A stretch of 64,000 nucleotides of DNA from Thaumasiovibrio occultus (GCA_019703815.1 AP023052.1:2294001-2358000); one strand, 5' to 3'. Positions 46,619 to 56,042 are shown, counted from the first letter of the stretch. Numbers and translations are program-made. The notes: generated by a model not told the origin, from the sequence alone.

Positions 46619-47389
46619 TTAGATAGAGACATTGAAAAATCGTGCCAACCATCCCTGCTCTTGGGTATCTTGGAACTCACCGGTACCGGAATACTGAATG
46701 CGGGCGTTGGAAATGCGGGTGCTGGCAATGGTGTTGTCTGGGGCAATATCGTCAGGGCGAATGGTGCCGCTGAGGCGAATATATTCATCGCCGGTGTTGA
46801 GCGTGAGCCAGCGTTCGCCGCGGATCATCAGATTGCCATTGGGCAACATATCAATCACTTCGACCGAAATCGTGCCGGAGAAACTGTTGCTCTGTTTCGC
46901 TGACGATGAGCCGCTAAATGAGTTGTCGTTCGACACGGCATACGACATGTTGTAGTCGCCAATCGTCACTTCTTGGCCGCCCATCGACAAGGGATCCATC
47001 GACAGATCGGTCGATTTACCCAGATCGGCGGTAGCACTTTTGTTGGCTTGGGTGTTTTCTTCCAGCATCACAGTGACGATATCGCCCAACCCGCGCGGGC
47101 GGCGATCATCGTATAAGTCTTGCGAGGTGCGGGAGTTAAAAAGCGAGCCGGTCGCCGCCGCGTAATGCTCAGGTTCTGGTTGAGGTCGCACCGGCGCCCA
47201 TGCGGGATCGTTGGCAATCGCCTCTTCACGACCACGTAGCATGTCAACCAACCCACCACTTTGCTGGCTGGTATTCCCCTCCACGGCATCCACCGGGGTG
47301 GTGGCCGCAAGATCGTTGCCTGTGTCCTCTGGCTTGCTCGTACAGCCAACGACCACAGCACAGACCAACATCAAGATGAGTCGTTTCAT
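46619..47389 (-). CDS. flgH: Flagellar L-ring lipoprotein FlgH
   Basis: FlgH forms the outer-membrane L-ring. The 256 residues start with a lipoprotein signal and a VVVGC lipobox (Cys16). The conserved [19 protein letters not shown] and [28 protein letters not shown] segments follow. It starts 12 bases after flgG. Confidence 0.97.
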   Translation of the reverse strand: MKRLILMLVCAVVVGCTSKPEDTGNDLAATTPVDAVEGNTSQQSGGLVDMLRGREEAIANDPAWAPVRPQPEPEHYAAATGSLFNSRTSQDLYDDRRPRGLGDIVTVMLEENTQANKSATADLGKSTDLSMDPLSMGGQEVTIGDYNMSYAVSNDNSFSGSSSAKQSNSFSGTISVEVIDMLPNGNLMIRGERWLTLNTGDEYIRLSGTIRPDDIAPDNTIASTRISNARIQYSGTGEFQDTQEQGWLARFFNVSI

Positions 47390-47401
47390 GCTACTTCTCC
47401 A

Positions 47402-48190
47402 TTAAAGTTGTTGATTCACATAAGAAAGCATCTGATCCACGGTCGAAATAACTTTGGAGTTCATTTCGTACACGCGCTGTGCTTCAATCATGTTGACCAG
47501 CTCTTCGGTCACGTTAACGTTGGAGGTTTCCAACATCGATTGACGGATCGCGCCCAAGCCATCTAGGCCCGGTACACCTTCTTGCGGATCGCCACTGGCT
47601 CCCGTTGGCAAGAACATGTTCTGACCGATTGGCTCCAAGCCGCCGGGATTGATAAAGCTAACAGTGGTGAGCTGCCCCAAGACCGCGTTTTCTTGCTGAC
47701 CACGCAAACGCGCGGAGATCTCACCGTCAAGGCCGACAGTAACACTGACCGCATCCGCAGGGACCGCCACTTCTGGCTGCACCACAAAACCTGAGCCCAC
47801 GGTTACCAACTGGCCGTCCGCGTTCACGGTAAACTGACCGTTACGGGTGTAACCGATGTTGCCGTCTTGCAGCAGCACTTGGAAGAAACCGTCACCTTCG
47901 ATCATCATGTCGAACGCGTTGTTGGTGGTTTGGGTGTTACCTTGGGTGTGCACTTTTTGGGTGGCGACTACTTTCGAGCCGGCACCCAACATCAAACCCG
48001 ATGGCAGTTCCGTGTTTTGGGTTGACTGCGCGCCAGGCTGATTAACATTTTGATAGAACAGATCTTCAAACACGGCGCGGCTGCGCTTAAAGCCCACCGT
48101 TGAGGCGTTCGCCAAGTTATTAGAGATAGTTGAAATATTGGCCTGTTGCGCATCAAGACCCGTTTTGCTTACCCATAATGCCGGATGCAT
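47402..48190 (-). CDS. flgG: Distal rod protein FlgG
   Basis: FlgG makes the distal rod. The 262 residues, normal for the family, carry the N-terminal signature VSKTGLDAQQANISTISNNLANASTVGFKR and the C-terminal SNVNVTEELVNMIEAQRVYEMNSKVI. It starts 18 bases after flgF. Confidence 0.97.
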   Translation of the reverse strand: MHPALWVSKTGLDAQQANISTISNNLANASTVGFKRSRAVFEDLFYQNVNQPGAQSTQNTELPSGLMLGAGSKVVATQKVHTQGNTQTTNNAFDMMIEGDGFFQVLLQDGNIGYTRNGQFTVNADGQLVTVGSGFVVQPEVAVPADAVSVTVGLDGEISARLRGQQENAVLGQLTTVSFINPGGLEPIGQNMFLPTGASGDPQEGVPGLDGLGAIRQSMLETSNVNVTEELVNMIEAQRVYEMNSKVISTVDQMLSYVNQQL

Positions 48191-48208
48191 AGACTATTCC
48201 TTCCTTAA

Positions 48209-48958
48209 TTAACCCATTCTCAACAGTGAAGCCTGGGCTTCATCCATCTCTTCTAGTGTTTTCATCATCTTGACTTGCATTTCAAAGTGGCGCTGCAAGT
48301 CAATCATCGCGGTCATTTCGCCAACCGCATTGACGTTACTGCCTTCCAACGCGCCAGTTTGCAGGCTAACGCTGGCGTCAGCTTCAATAAATTGTCCCGG
48401 ATCTTGAAGACGAAAAAGACCATTGCTGTCTTTGAAAAGATCGCGGTTATTCGGGCGAACCAGTTTGATGCGATCAACTTGCTCCATTGCGTCAGCAGGT
48501 GCACCTTGCGGCAACACCGAAATGGTACCGTCACGGCCAATTTCGATTTTGCTCACTGGCAATGGCACAAAAATCGGCCCGCCACCTTCACCGGCAATTA
48601 AATGCCCAGCACCGTTCATCAGCATGCCGGTTTGATCGATACGCAGGTTACCCGCGCGGGTGTAAGCTTCTCGGCCTTGGTTATCCACCACGGCCAGCCA
48701 ACCGTCACCTTCAATCGCCACATCCAGATCGCGGCCCGTGGTGATCACTGAGCCTTGCGCAAAAATGGCGCTCGGACGCTCGCTCATCGAAAACACACGT
48801 GTCGGCATGCCTTCGCCATAAGCTTGCATGCTTCGAGCTTGCTCTAAGTCGGCACGAAAACCTGTGGTGCTTACGTTGGCTAAGTTGTTCGCCCTCGCTT
48901 GAAGGCCGTACATGTCTTGTTTGGCCCCACTCATGGCCAGAAATAGCGCACGATCCAT
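48209..48958 (-). CDS. flgF: Proximal rod protein FlgF
   Basis: FlgF is a proximal rod protein. The 249 residues begin MDRALFLAMSGAKQDMYGLQARANNLANVSTTGFRAD and end with the rod C-terminal motif (SNVNAVGEMTAMIDLQRHFEMQVKMM). I chose the ATG at 48958 with AGGAG 6 bases upstream. A start 11 codons earlier would overlap the predicted promoter region. It is the first gene of its own sigma-54 operon. Confidence 0.95.
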   Translation of the reverse strand: MDRALFLAMSGAKQDMYGLQARANNLANVSTTGFRADLEQARSMQAYGEGMPTRVFSMSERPSAIFAQGSVITTGRDLDVAIEGDGWLAVVDNQGREAYTRAGNLRIDQTGMLMNGAGHLIAGEGGGPIFVPLPVSKIEIGRDGTISVLPQGAPADAMEQVDRIKLVRPNNRDLFKDSNGLFRLQDPGQFIEADASVSLQTGALEGSNVNAVGEMTAMIDLQRHFEMQVKMMKTLEEMDEAQASLLRMG

Positions 48959-48990
48959 TTTGCTCTCCTCGATCTTCTTAACCGACATCA

Positions 48991-49006
48991 TGCAAAAGAA
49001 GTGCCA
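48991..49006 (-). promoter_or_regulatory. Sigma-54 promoter of flgFGHIJ
   Basis: The minus strand reads TGGCACTTCTTTTGCA, a perfect TGGCAC-N5-TTGCA match. The predicted start is near 48980, about 20 bases before flgF. It shows that flgF-J can be transcribed apart from flgB-E. Confidence 0.93.
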
Positions 49007-49163
49007 TAAATTATTTTCGTTTTATATCAATAATTTATACAAATTGAGATGTAAAATGACGGAAAAGCGACAGCGAAAAAAGGAAGGGGTTGTCGAAACC
49101 TTGCCGCTAGGCGGTGAAAGTTCGCCCATTGCGACTAAGTAATGTCAGAAAATCTGCGTAGTC

Positions 49164-49227
49164 GGCGTGAATAGGTCACGCCAAGGCTGGCAAAACGACG
49201 CCGCTGATCCGGTAACAGATCAGCGGC
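49164..49227 (-). terminator. Double hairpin terminator after flgE
   Basis: A 10-bp perfect stem (GCCGCTGATC / GATCAGCGGC, 49200-49209 and 49218-49227) is followed on the minus strand by GTCGTTTTG. A second perfect 7-bp hairpin (GGCGTGA / TCACGCC, 49164-49182) lies just beyond. Together they likely end the flgBCDE transcript. The T run is short, so partial read-through is possible. The rest of 49007-49163 is noncoding. Confidence 0.7.
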
Positions 49228-49288
49228 AATGCCGTAGACAAAACACTGTCACAGACAAACAGCGCGCTACTGCCCTAGCAAAACCGCC

Positions 49289-50596
49289 TTAGCGGATCTG
49301 TAGGATGTTTTGTTGCAATTGGTTACCCACATCCAGCGCACGGGAGTTCGCTTGGAAGTTACGCTGCGCGGTGATCAAGTCCACCAGCTCTTGGGTCATA
49401 TCGATGTTGGATTGCTCCAAGGTACCACTTTTAATGGCGCCCATCGCACCCGTGCTAGCTTCACCCCAGACCAAGGCGCCCGATTCTTGGGTCACTTTCC
49501 ACTGCGTACCACCAGCTTGCGATAAGCCTTGCTCGTTAGCGACACGCCCCATCGCCACACGACCGAGGGTAACGTTTTCACCGTTGCTGTACGTGGCAAC
49601 GATACTGCCGCGTGAGTCGATATCCACTTTGGTCAGATAACCAGTGGTAGCACCGTTTTCACTAAAGCGACGAATTTCAAATGGTGAGGCGTACTGCGTC
49701 GGCTCGTCAAAGTCAAAGCTGATCTGCTGCGCGTCGTCGGCACCATTGAGCTGAATGTTCGCGCCATCTGCGCCCAGTGGCTCGGTGGTGATTGGGTTGC
49801 CGCCGTTCACCGATGCCACAGAGCCATCCGTGTTAAAGGTCAAGGTGGAACCGGTATGACCGGCCGCATTCGCCGTTGAGCCATTCAAGATATCAACGGG
49901 TTTCTCGCCCTCTGAGTCGGTCATGGTGTAGAACACTGACCATTGGTTCGGCGCGGTGTTATCTTTTACGTAGTAGGTCGACAACTTGTACGGCTGGCCT
50001 AGGGAGTCGTAAGTCGTGACTGACGTTGATTTATTGTAGGTGGTCGGATCGTTGTGATCGAACGCGGCAATCAATTTGCCTTCTTCGCCCGCCGGCAAGT
50101 TAACGCCAACATCTACCGCCGTCGATGGACGCGGCTGACCGTATTTATCGGGCACTTGCATCGATTGTGGCTCGTAAGACACCACCGCATCGGTATCGGG
50201 ATCCACGCCATAACCCAGAAGGAATTGGCCTTCAGAGTTCACGATTTGGTTTTCTTTATCTAAGTGAAACGCACCGTTACGGGTCAGGCTATGTTGGTTT
50301 GGTTGCAAGCGATCATCGGCAACGGCAAAAAAGCCCGAGCCTGAAATACGCAAATCCATTGGGTTGTTGGTGTAGACGCTTGAACCTTCATGGAACTGCT
50401 GGGCAACCACTGAAGTTTGCACACCTTGACCGTTAGCGGTTTTGGCATTGGTAAAAATCGATTTTGAGTACACATCACCGAATTCCGCGCGCGATTGCTT
50501 AAAGCCGTACGTGTTGGAGTTCGCAATGTTATTACTGGTGGTGCTTAGGCTTTTCTGGGCCGCCCCAAGGCCACTGAGAGAAATATTAAAACTCAT
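49289..50596 (-). CDS. flgE: Flagellar hook protein FlgE
   Basis: FlgE is the hook subunit. The 435 residues start with FNISLSGLGAAQKSLSTTSNNIANSNTYGFKQSRAEF and end SNIDMTQELVDLITAQRNFQANSRALDVGNQLQQNILQIR, both hook-family signatures, around a variable surface domain. It starts 20 bases after flgD and closes the flgBCDE unit. Confidence 0.97.
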   Translation of the reverse strand: MSFNISLSGLGAAQKSLSTTSNNIANSNTYGFKQSRAEFGDVYSKSIFTNAKTANGQGVQTSVVAQQFHEGSSVYTNNPMDLRISGSGFFAVADDRLQPNQHSLTRNGAFHLDKENQIVNSEGQFLLGYGVDPDTDAVVSYEPQSMQVPDKYGQPRPSTAVDVGVNLPAGEEGKLIAAFDHNDPTTYNKSTSVTTYDSLGQPYKLSTYYVKDNTAPNQWSVFYTMTDSEGEKPVDILNGSTANAAGHTGSTLTFNTDGSVASVNGGNPITTEPLGADGANIQLNGADDAQQISFDFDEPTQYASPFEIRRFSENGATTGYLTKVDIDSRGSIVATYSNGENVTLGRVAMGRVANEQGLSQAGGTQWKVTQESGALVWGEASTGAMGAIKSGTLEQSNIDMTQELVDLITAQRNFQANSRALDVGNQLQQNILQIR

Positions 50597-50616
50597 GATA
50601 CCCTTCTCCTAATCCC

Positions 50617-51333
50617 TTAAACTTTGCCTACTTCCAATACATCCGACAATCGCATCGGTGCGTCGTAACCATCAAGGTTCAGCATGACATTCCCGTCGCC
50701 TTGCCCTAGCAATACGCTATTTACATTGGCATAGGTGGACACTTCAAATTCTTGGCTTTCGCCGTTTAACATGCCGCCCGCTTTCAGCAGGTATTTCCCT
50801 TGCGGCAGCATATTGCCTTGCTCATCGTTGCCATCCCATTCAAAACGGTGCTCGCCGCCCGGTTTGGCCCCCATCGAGATAGTGCGCACTAACTGACCGT
50901 GCTGATCTTCGATGCGGACAAACAGGTTATCTAGCGCTTGTGGCAAATTCACCATTGCCGCTAAGCCCGATTCTGCCGGTTTGTTGCCGGTGCTATTGGG
51001 TACCAGCACATCGCGGCCAACCAGCGTTGAGGCTTGTAGCGCTTGGTTTGAGGTCATCGCCGTGTTCAAGGTAGTGAACTGATCGTTCATCTTGGTGATG
51101 CCATCTACCGTGGCAAATGAGGCCATTTGGGCGATCATCTGCTCATTTTCTACCGGCTTAAATGGGTCTTGCTGCGCCAATTGCTTGGTCAGCAAGGACA
51201 AAAAATCTTCTTGTTTCAGCTCATTAGTCGCAGTGGTTTCCTGCTTTTCCTGCAGTTGCTTTTCCTGCATGCCCTTGAGCTGTTCCATGTAGGACAAGCC
51301 ACCCGTTGAGCCAATGCCTTTAAAGTCAGTCAT
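50617..51333 (-). CDS. flgD: Hook assembly scaffold protein FlgD
   Basis: FlgD caps the growing hook and is replaced at completion. The 238 residues have the N-terminal LKQEDFLSLLTKQLAQQDPFKPVENEQMIAQMASFATVDGI and a C-terminal FlgD Ig-like domain (GGEHRFEWDGNDEQGNMLPQGKYLLKA). It starts 16 bases after flgC. Confidence 0.97.
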   Translation of the reverse strand: MTDFKGIGSTGGLSYMEQLKGMQEKQLQEKQETTATNELKQEDFLSLLTKQLAQQDPFKPVENEQMIAQMASFATVDGITKMNDQFTTLNTAMTSNQALQASTLVGRDVLVPNSTGNKPAESGLAAMVNLPQALDNLFVRIEDQHGQLVRTISMGAKPGGEHRFEWDGNDEQGNMLPQGKYLLKAGGMLNGESQEFEVSTYANVNSVLLGQGDGNVMLNLDGYDAPMRLSDVLEVGKV

Positions 51334-51349
51334 GGCGTGTGCTCCTTAC

Positions 51350-51766
51350 TTATTTACCCATCTTCAGCGTTTGCATCAGCATTTGCTTGCTGGCATCGGC
51401 GATTTGGACATTGGTCTGATAGGCGCGAGAGGCAGAAATCATGTTGGCCATCTCTTCCATCACATTGACGTTCGGCTTAAAGATATAGCCTTGCTCATTC
51501 GCCATCGGATGATCTGGGTTATATTCCGCGCGCAACGGCTTTTGACTTTCCACAATACCCAGCACTTGCACCGGCACTGACGAGTCATTTTGGTAGCTCG
51601 CGCTTTGCAGCTCTGCAGCAAAGACCGGATGACGGGCACGATAGGTTTCTTGCGCTGAACTGCTCACACTGTTGGCGTTGGCAAGGTTGCTCGAGGTCGT
51701 ATTCAAGCGAATCGCCTCGGCGCTCATTGCTGATCCAGTAACATTAAATACATTAAATAGACTCAT
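51350..51766 (-). CDS. flgC: Proximal rod protein FlgC
   Basis: FlgC is a proximal rod subunit. The 138 residues begin with FNVTGSAMSAEAIRLNTTSSNLANANSVSSS and end NVNVMEEMANMISASRAYQTNVQIADASKQMLMQTLKMGK. It starts three bases after flgB. Confidence 0.97.
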   Translation of the reverse strand: MSLFNVFNVTGSAMSAEAIRLNTTSSNLANANSVSSSAQETYRARHPVFAAELQSASYQNDSSVPVQVLGIVESQKPLRAEYNPDHPMANEQGYIFKPNVNVMEEMANMISASRAYQTNVQIADASKQMLMQTLKMGK

Positions 51767-51769
51767 CGA

Positions 51770-52168
51770 TTACTGTCCCTTAATGGCTTTGGTCAGATTT
51801 TGGAATTTCGCACCCAAGAAATCTAACGAGGCTTGGTATTCCAACGCGTTTTGCATGAACAGGTTACGTTCAACTTGCGCATCAACGGTGTTGCCATCAC
51901 CGGTATCCGGTTGGGTTGGCACGCGGAACTTCTGCTCCCCCGTTGAGGCGCGGGTAGTGGCAACGATATGCCGCTCATTGGTGCGATTAAGGCTTGTGCT
52001 ATGGCCAGCGGTTGCCGCTGATAGAGCACGTTGAAAATCGATATCTCTGGCTTTGTATCCCGGCGTGTTAACGTTCGCGAGGTTACTCGCCAAGGTCTCT
52101 GCACGCTGAGCCCGCACGCCAACGGTGTGTTGGTGAATACCGAGTGCTTTATCAAAACTAATGGCCAT
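51770..52168 (-). CDS. flgB: Proximal rod protein FlgB
   Basis: FlgB is the first rod protein. The 132 residues have HQHTVGVRAQRAETLASNLANVNTPGYKARDIDF and a C-terminal VERNLFMQNALEYQASLDFLGAKFQNLTKAI. It is the first gene of the flgBCDE operon, below a perfect sigma-54 promoter. Confidence 0.97.
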   Translation of the reverse strand: MAISFDKALGIHQHTVGVRAQRAETLASNLANVNTPGYKARDIDFQRALSAATAGHSTSLNRTNERHIVATTRASTGEQKFRVPTQPDTGDGNTVDAQVERNLFMQNALEYQASLDFLGAKFQNLTKAIKGQ

Positions 52169-52200
52169 AGCTGCCTCCTATCTGAATCTACAGATATCAA

Positions 52201-52216
52201 AGCAATTATGATGCCA
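52201..52216 (-). promoter_or_regulatory. Sigma-54 promoter of flgBCDE
   Basis: The minus strand reads TGGCATCATAATTGCT with exact GG-N10-GC spacing. The predicted start is near 52189, about 21 bases before flgB. A short hairpin (GGCTGCTAAGCAGCC, 52260-52274) just upstream may end the cheV-cheR transcript. Confidence 0.93.
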
Positions 52217-52330
52217 AAAATAAAAACACGAGAAAGGAATAACGGGAGGAAGGCATTGAGGCTGCTAAGCAGCCCCAATAATCGATGTAGATAAGCAGCA
52301 TCAAGCGACGAGATACTGCGAGCGCTGACG

Positions 52331-53161
52331 CTATTTCAGGCGATAAATGATCCCAGGATTGCAGCGGATCATTTCAAACTTTTCGGTTAAGCCGGTCAGC
52401 GACTCCGACGCCCCCAAAATCAAATAACCGCCAGGGTTGAGCGCCATCGCCATCTGATTGAGCACCTTGGCTTTCATCTCTGGCGAGAAGTAGATCAGCA
52501 CATTACGGCAGAAAATAATGTCGAAACGGCCCAGCAACGCATAGCTGCCCATCAGGTTTTGTGGTCGAAACGCAACTTGCTTTTTCACGCGCTCGGCTAT
52601 CTTCATGCTGCCGTTGCCGGCATCTTCAAAGAACGCTCGTTTACGCTCAAGTGACAAACCACGCCCTAACGCCAAGGTGTCGTAGATCCCTTGACGCGCA
52701 TTTTCCAACATCGACGAGGAAATATCGGTCGCGGTGATCTGCACGCCACTGGGTAATACGCCCGGACGTTTCGCTTGGGTTTCCAGCGCCGTCATTGAGA
52801 TCGAATATGGCTCTTGCCCAGATGAGCACGCCGATGACCAAATTTTGATCGGGCGCTTGAGGGCGGCCAGCTCCGGCAACAGCCGATCCGCCAACACGGT
52901 ATATGGATAGGTATCGCGGAACCACAAGGTCTCGTTGGTTGTCATGGCGTCAACCGCCGCCACTCTCAACTCTAGGTTTCTACCAGAAATCACTTGCTGC
53001 AATAGCGCCGATAAGCTCACCGTACTGAAGCGCTGCACCAACGGCATTAAGCGACTGCGCACAAGGTACTGCTTGCTATCACCTAAAACAATGCCGCACT
53101 GGCCTTCGAGAAAACGACTAAAATCGCGGTATTCTTGATCACTAATAGATATTGCTGTCAT
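52331..53161 (-). CDS. cheR: Chemotaxis methyltransferase CheR
   Basis: CheR methylates receptors with S-adenosylmethionine. The 276 residues have the N-terminal helical domain (YRDFSRFLEGQCGIVLGDSKQYLVRSRLMPL) and the SAM-binding domain (IKIWSSACSSGQEPYSISM, FDIIFCRNVLIYFSPEMK). It starts 14 bases after cheV and shares its transcript. Confidence 0.97.
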   Translation of the reverse strand: MTAISISDQEYRDFSRFLEGQCGIVLGDSKQYLVRSRLMPLVQRFSTVSLSALLQQVISGRNLELRVAAVDAMTTNETLWFRDTYPYTVLADRLLPELAALKRPIKIWSSACSSGQEPYSISMTALETQAKRPGVLPSGVQITATDISSSMLENARQGIYDTLALGRGLSLERKRAFFEDAGNGSMKIAERVKKQVAFRPQNLMGSYALLGRFDIIFCRNVLIYFSPEMKAKVLNQMAMALNPGGYLILGASESLTGLTEKFEMIRCNPGIIYRLK

Positions 53162-53175
53162 TCACATCTCAACTA

Positions 53176-54099
53176 CTATTTACGCTCAGACAAAACGGCG
53201 GCACCGAGTTCATCTGGGTTAAATTTTGGAATAAAGGCGTTCGCCCCTACTCGCTCGACCATGGCTTGGTTGAACACACCACTGAGTGAGGTATGCAAAA
53301 TCACATGCAAGTCTTTCAACGCCGCGTTGGCACGGATCTCCGCCGTTAGGGTGTAACCGTCCATTTCCGGCATTTCGATATCAGAGATCACCAAAGATAG
53401 CTGCTCGTGAATGTTGCCCGCTTTCGCCATTTCGGTCAGGGTATTGATTGCTTCACGGCCATCTTTCACCAAGATACATTCGTAACCAATGGCTTGGATG
53501 GCACGTTGTACTTGCTTGCGCGCCACCGATGAATCGTCCGCCACCAAAACACGTTTCACTTGCTCTGGGGTGTGCGGTTTTTGCGAGGCTTCTTCGACCA
53601 GCGAGCTCGATACTTGCGCATCAATCGGCGAGATCTCATCAAGGATTTTCTCTACATCCAAGATCTCAACCAGCTCACCATCAATTTCCGTTACCGCCGT
53701 TAAGTAGTTAGCTTTACCCGCACCATCAGGCGGCGGCAAAATCGCTTCCCAGTTCATGTTCACAATGCGCTCTACGGAGGTCACCAAGAAGGCCTGAACG
53801 GTACGGTTGAATTCAGAGATGATCACGAAGGCATTTTCAATATCGTTGATCGGGCGACCACCGGTTGCCAAACTCATATCAATTACCGATACGGTTTGAC
53901 CACGAATATGCGCGACACCTTTCACTAACGGATGCAAATTAGGCAGAGAAGTCAGACGGGGGCACTGCAATACTTCCTTTACCTTAAAGACGTTGATCCC
54001 ATAACGTTGACGGCGATTGAGCTTGAAGGTTAATAACTCCATGCGGTTTTGGCCAACAAGCTGTGTGCGTTGATTGACCGAATCAAGAATTCCCGTCAT
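53176..54099 (-). CDS. cheV: Chemotaxis protein CheV (CheW-receiver fusion)
   Basis: CheV couples receptors to CheA and can be phosphorylated. The 307 residues have an N-terminal CheW-like domain (MELLTFKLNRRQRYGINVFKVKEVLQC) and a C-terminal receiver domain (VLVADDSSVARKQVQRAI, ISDIEMPEMDGYTL with the phosphoacceptor Asp). I chose the ATG at 54099, with AGGGAG 7 bases upstream. It is the first gene of cheV-cheR, divergent from flgA. Confidence 0.95.
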   Translation of the reverse strand: MTGILDSVNQRTQLVGQNRMELLTFKLNRRQRYGINVFKVKEVLQCPRLTSLPNLHPLVKGVAHIRGQTVSVIDMSLATGGRPINDIENAFVIISEFNRTVQAFLVTSVERIVNMNWEAILPPPDGAGKANYLTAVTEIDGELVEILDVEKILDEISPIDAQVSSSLVEEASQKPHTPEQVKRVLVADDSSVARKQVQRAIQAIGYECILVKDGREAINTLTEMAKAGNIHEQLSLVISDIEMPEMDGYTLTAEIRANAALKDLHVILHTSLSGVFNQAMVERVGANAFIPKFNPDELGAAVLSERK

Positions 54100-54223
54100 T
54101 AGGCGACTCCCTCTCAAAACTTGTTACGCTTGGGACTGAAACCAAGCATTTATTATGATTTTCCATTAGTATGCCCTGTTATAGTCAACTTTAATATCGA
54201 TTACTGTCCCAAGAGGCTGGCAA

Positions 54224-54943
54224 GTGACAATAACTAGACTTAAGACACTGTACTTAGCCCTTATCGGCCTGATGTGCATTTACTTTACCCCTAATTTGTA
54301 TGCGCAAGAGACATTCGATAAAACGGCCATGTTAGCCCTGATCCAGCAGACCGCCGAGCAGCATGCCGCGACCCAAATTGACCCGCCTGACTATGGCGAA
54401 CTCACCCTTTCAGCTGCCACGTTAGATTCACGCCTCAACTACACGCAATGCCCATCGCCACTTCTCAGCGAGATCCCCGGACGGCAATCGATGACCCACA
54501 ATGTGAATGTGCTGGTCTCCTGCCCAGAGCTCGGGTGGAAAGTGTATGTGCCGGTTCGCATTCAATTGACCTTACCGCTAGTCGTGGCGACGCGCCCGTT
54601 AGCACGCGGTGAAGTGATTGGCGCAGGCGATGTGGAAGTGGCGATGCGTGAACAGCGATTTCAACGTGGCTTGTCGTACAATGAGCCGCAATTAGTCGTC
54701 GGTGCGAAGGTAAAACGTGCGATCAATCACGGGGATATCATTCAAGGTAACGATATTTGTTTGGTTTGTCGCAATGACGTCGTTAACATCATAGCGGCGG
54801 GCGGCGGTTTAAATATCGTTACCCCTGGCACCGCGCTCGGTGATGGCTTACTGGGCGAGCAAATCAAAGTACAGAACAGCAAATCTCGCCGTATCGTCGA
54901 AGGCAAAGTGACGGGTGTCGGTGAGGTCAGCGTTATTTTTTAA
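54224..54943 (+). CDS. flgA: P-ring assembly chaperone FlgA
   Basis: FlgA is the periplasmic chaperone for FlgI. The 239 residues start with a signal peptide (to about NLYAQ, residue 28). The C-terminal SAF/FlgA domain follows (RPLARGEVIGAGDVEVAMREQRF, GDGLLGEQIKVQNSKSRRIVEGKV). The GTG start is supported by GAGG 7 bases upstream. The cheV-flgA divergent region (54100-54223) contains a 6-bp inverted repeat (GCTTGG / CCAAGC, 54128-54147) but no clear sigma-54 or sigma-28 site. Confidence 0.94.
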   Translation: MTITRLKTLYLALIGLMCIYFTPNLYAQETFDKTAMLALIQQTAEQHAATQIDPPDYGELTLSAATLDSRLNYTQCPSPLLSEIPGRQSMTHNVNVLVSCPELGWKVYVPVRIQLTLPLVVATRPLARGEVIGAGDVEVAMREQRFQRGLSYNEPQLVVGAKVKRAINHGDIIQGNDICLVCRNDVVNIIAAGGGLNIVTPGTALGDGLLGEQIKVQNSKSRRIVEGKVTGVGEVSVIF

Positions 54944-54950
54944 TTTTTGC

Positions 54951-54977
54951 TAAAGTTACATCAAGCATTGCCGATAG
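54951..54977 (+). promoter_or_regulatory. Sigma-28 promoter of flgMN
   Basis: TAAAG at 54951-54955, 14 bases, then GCCGATAG at 54970-54977: one mismatch to the GCCGATAA -10 of FliA promoters. It lies 38 bases before flgM and overlaps the end of flgA's downstream region, so flgM has its own late promoter. Confidence 0.9.
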
Positions 54978-55014
54978 AAAGTAAGTTTCTCAATGAAAAG
55001 AAGGCTTTTTACTT

Positions 55015-55332
55015 ATGGCCAGTATTGACCAACTTCGCGGTGGGCCTAACATTGCCACCACGAGAAGTAACTCAGAGCGCGTTACCTCTGCCAAGAGTGA
55101 TAATGCATCCACGGTGTCGACCCCGCGCGCGCCACAAAGCGATGCGGTGTCTCTTAGCGATCAAGGACGTAGCGTCGGTCAAATGCATCAACAACTTGCC
55201 GCAGAACCTAGTTTCGACGAAGCCAAAGTGGCTTCTATCAAAGCCGCTATCGCCAATGGCTCTTACACCATTGATGCCGATCGCTTAGCATCCAATATGC
55301 TGCGCTTTGAAGACGAGTTGCGTGGCTTATAG
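55015..55332 (+). CDS. flgM: Anti-sigma-28 factor FlgM
   Basis: FlgM binds FliA until it is exported through the finished hook. The 105 residues have a disordered N-terminal half rich in Ser/Asn/Thr. The C-terminal helices bind sigma-28 (FDEAKVASIKAAIANGSYTIDADRLASNMLRFEDEL). It is between flgA and flgN, as usual. Confidence 0.95.
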   Translation: MASIDQLRGGPNIATTRSNSERVTSAKSDNASTVSTPRAPQSDAVSLSDQGRSVGQMHQQLAAEPSFDEAKVASIKAAIANGSYTIDADRLASNMLRFEDELRGL

Positions 55333-55378
55333 CCTCGCGCTCTTTTAACGTCGATCACAAAATCAGTAGGTAGTGGCA

Positions 55379-55801
55379 ATGCAATTGGCTGAACTTCTGC
55401 AACAACAACATCAAACCTTAACGGCGATGTTGCGCTTGCTCGACTCAGAAAAGCAGGCGATTGCGTCACGCCAATCTGCCGATATCGAACGTATTGCCAA
55501 AGAGAAACTCAGCCTCCTCAATCAAATTCAACAGATTGACGCGCAGATTGCACGTCACCCTGATAAAGACAGCTTAAAAACAGACGCCCCGTTCATCGAT
55601 ACCGTCGCTGCGCTGCAGTCTTTGCTGCAACAATGCCACAACGCCAATGAAGTGAATGGTGCCGCGCTGCAACGGGCGCAGCTCAGCTTTCACAAACTCA
55701 ATAATCTGTTTTTGCAATCCCGTGGTCGTCAGCAAATGGGCTACAACGCGGAAGGCAAAGCAACCAATGTCCGCTCGCTCGGCACGAACATTAAAGCCTA
55801 A
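55379..55801 (+). CDS. flgN: Flagellar export chaperone FlgN
   Basis: FlgN is the export chaperone for FlgK and FlgL. The 140 residues form a helical protein (MQLAELLQQQHQTLTAMLRLLDSEKQAIASRQSADIERIAKEKLSLLNQI), ending with a basic, flexible tail. I chose the ATG at 55379 with AGG 8 bases upstream. A GTG two codons earlier is too close to that site. It shares the flgM transcript. Confidence 0.93.
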   Translation: MQLAELLQQQHQTLTAMLRLLDSEKQAIASRQSADIERIAKEKLSLLNQIQQIDAQIARHPDKDSLKTDAPFIDTVAALQSLLQQCHNANEVNGAALQRAQLSFHKLNNLFLQSRGRQQMGYNAEGKATNVRSLGTNIKA

Positions 55802-56019
55802 CTCCCCTTTCGCCTTCTTCACGGCTTGCTTGTGATTTCACGCTAACGCTTCGTCTTTACACTGATCTTTTGCACTGGATTGATCGCGCTGTCGTCCAGG
55901 CTTTTCGCATTGGCTATTTCGCATCGATATTCTCGTCAGTAATGCCAACATGTACTTATCAAAACCACTGCCAACGGCCTTTGCGACGCGATTGGATTTT
56001 CACATACGCTAAACACAAA

Positions 56020-56042
56020 AAAGCCGCATGATGCGGCTTTTC
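56020..56042. terminator. Bidirectional terminator between flgN and flgP
   Basis: AAAAGCCGCAT / ATGCGGCTTTT is an 11-bp perfect inverted repeat with a one-base centre. It has A runs on the left and T runs on the right, so it can serve both the plus-strand flgMN and the minus-strand flgOP transcripts. 55802-56019 is otherwise noncoding. Confidence 0.85.

Noticed and set aside
54128-54147. GCTTGG / CCAAGC inverted repeat as a terminator or operator between cheV and flgA
   Set aside because: The stem is only six base pairs with no T run; kept only as a note under flgA.
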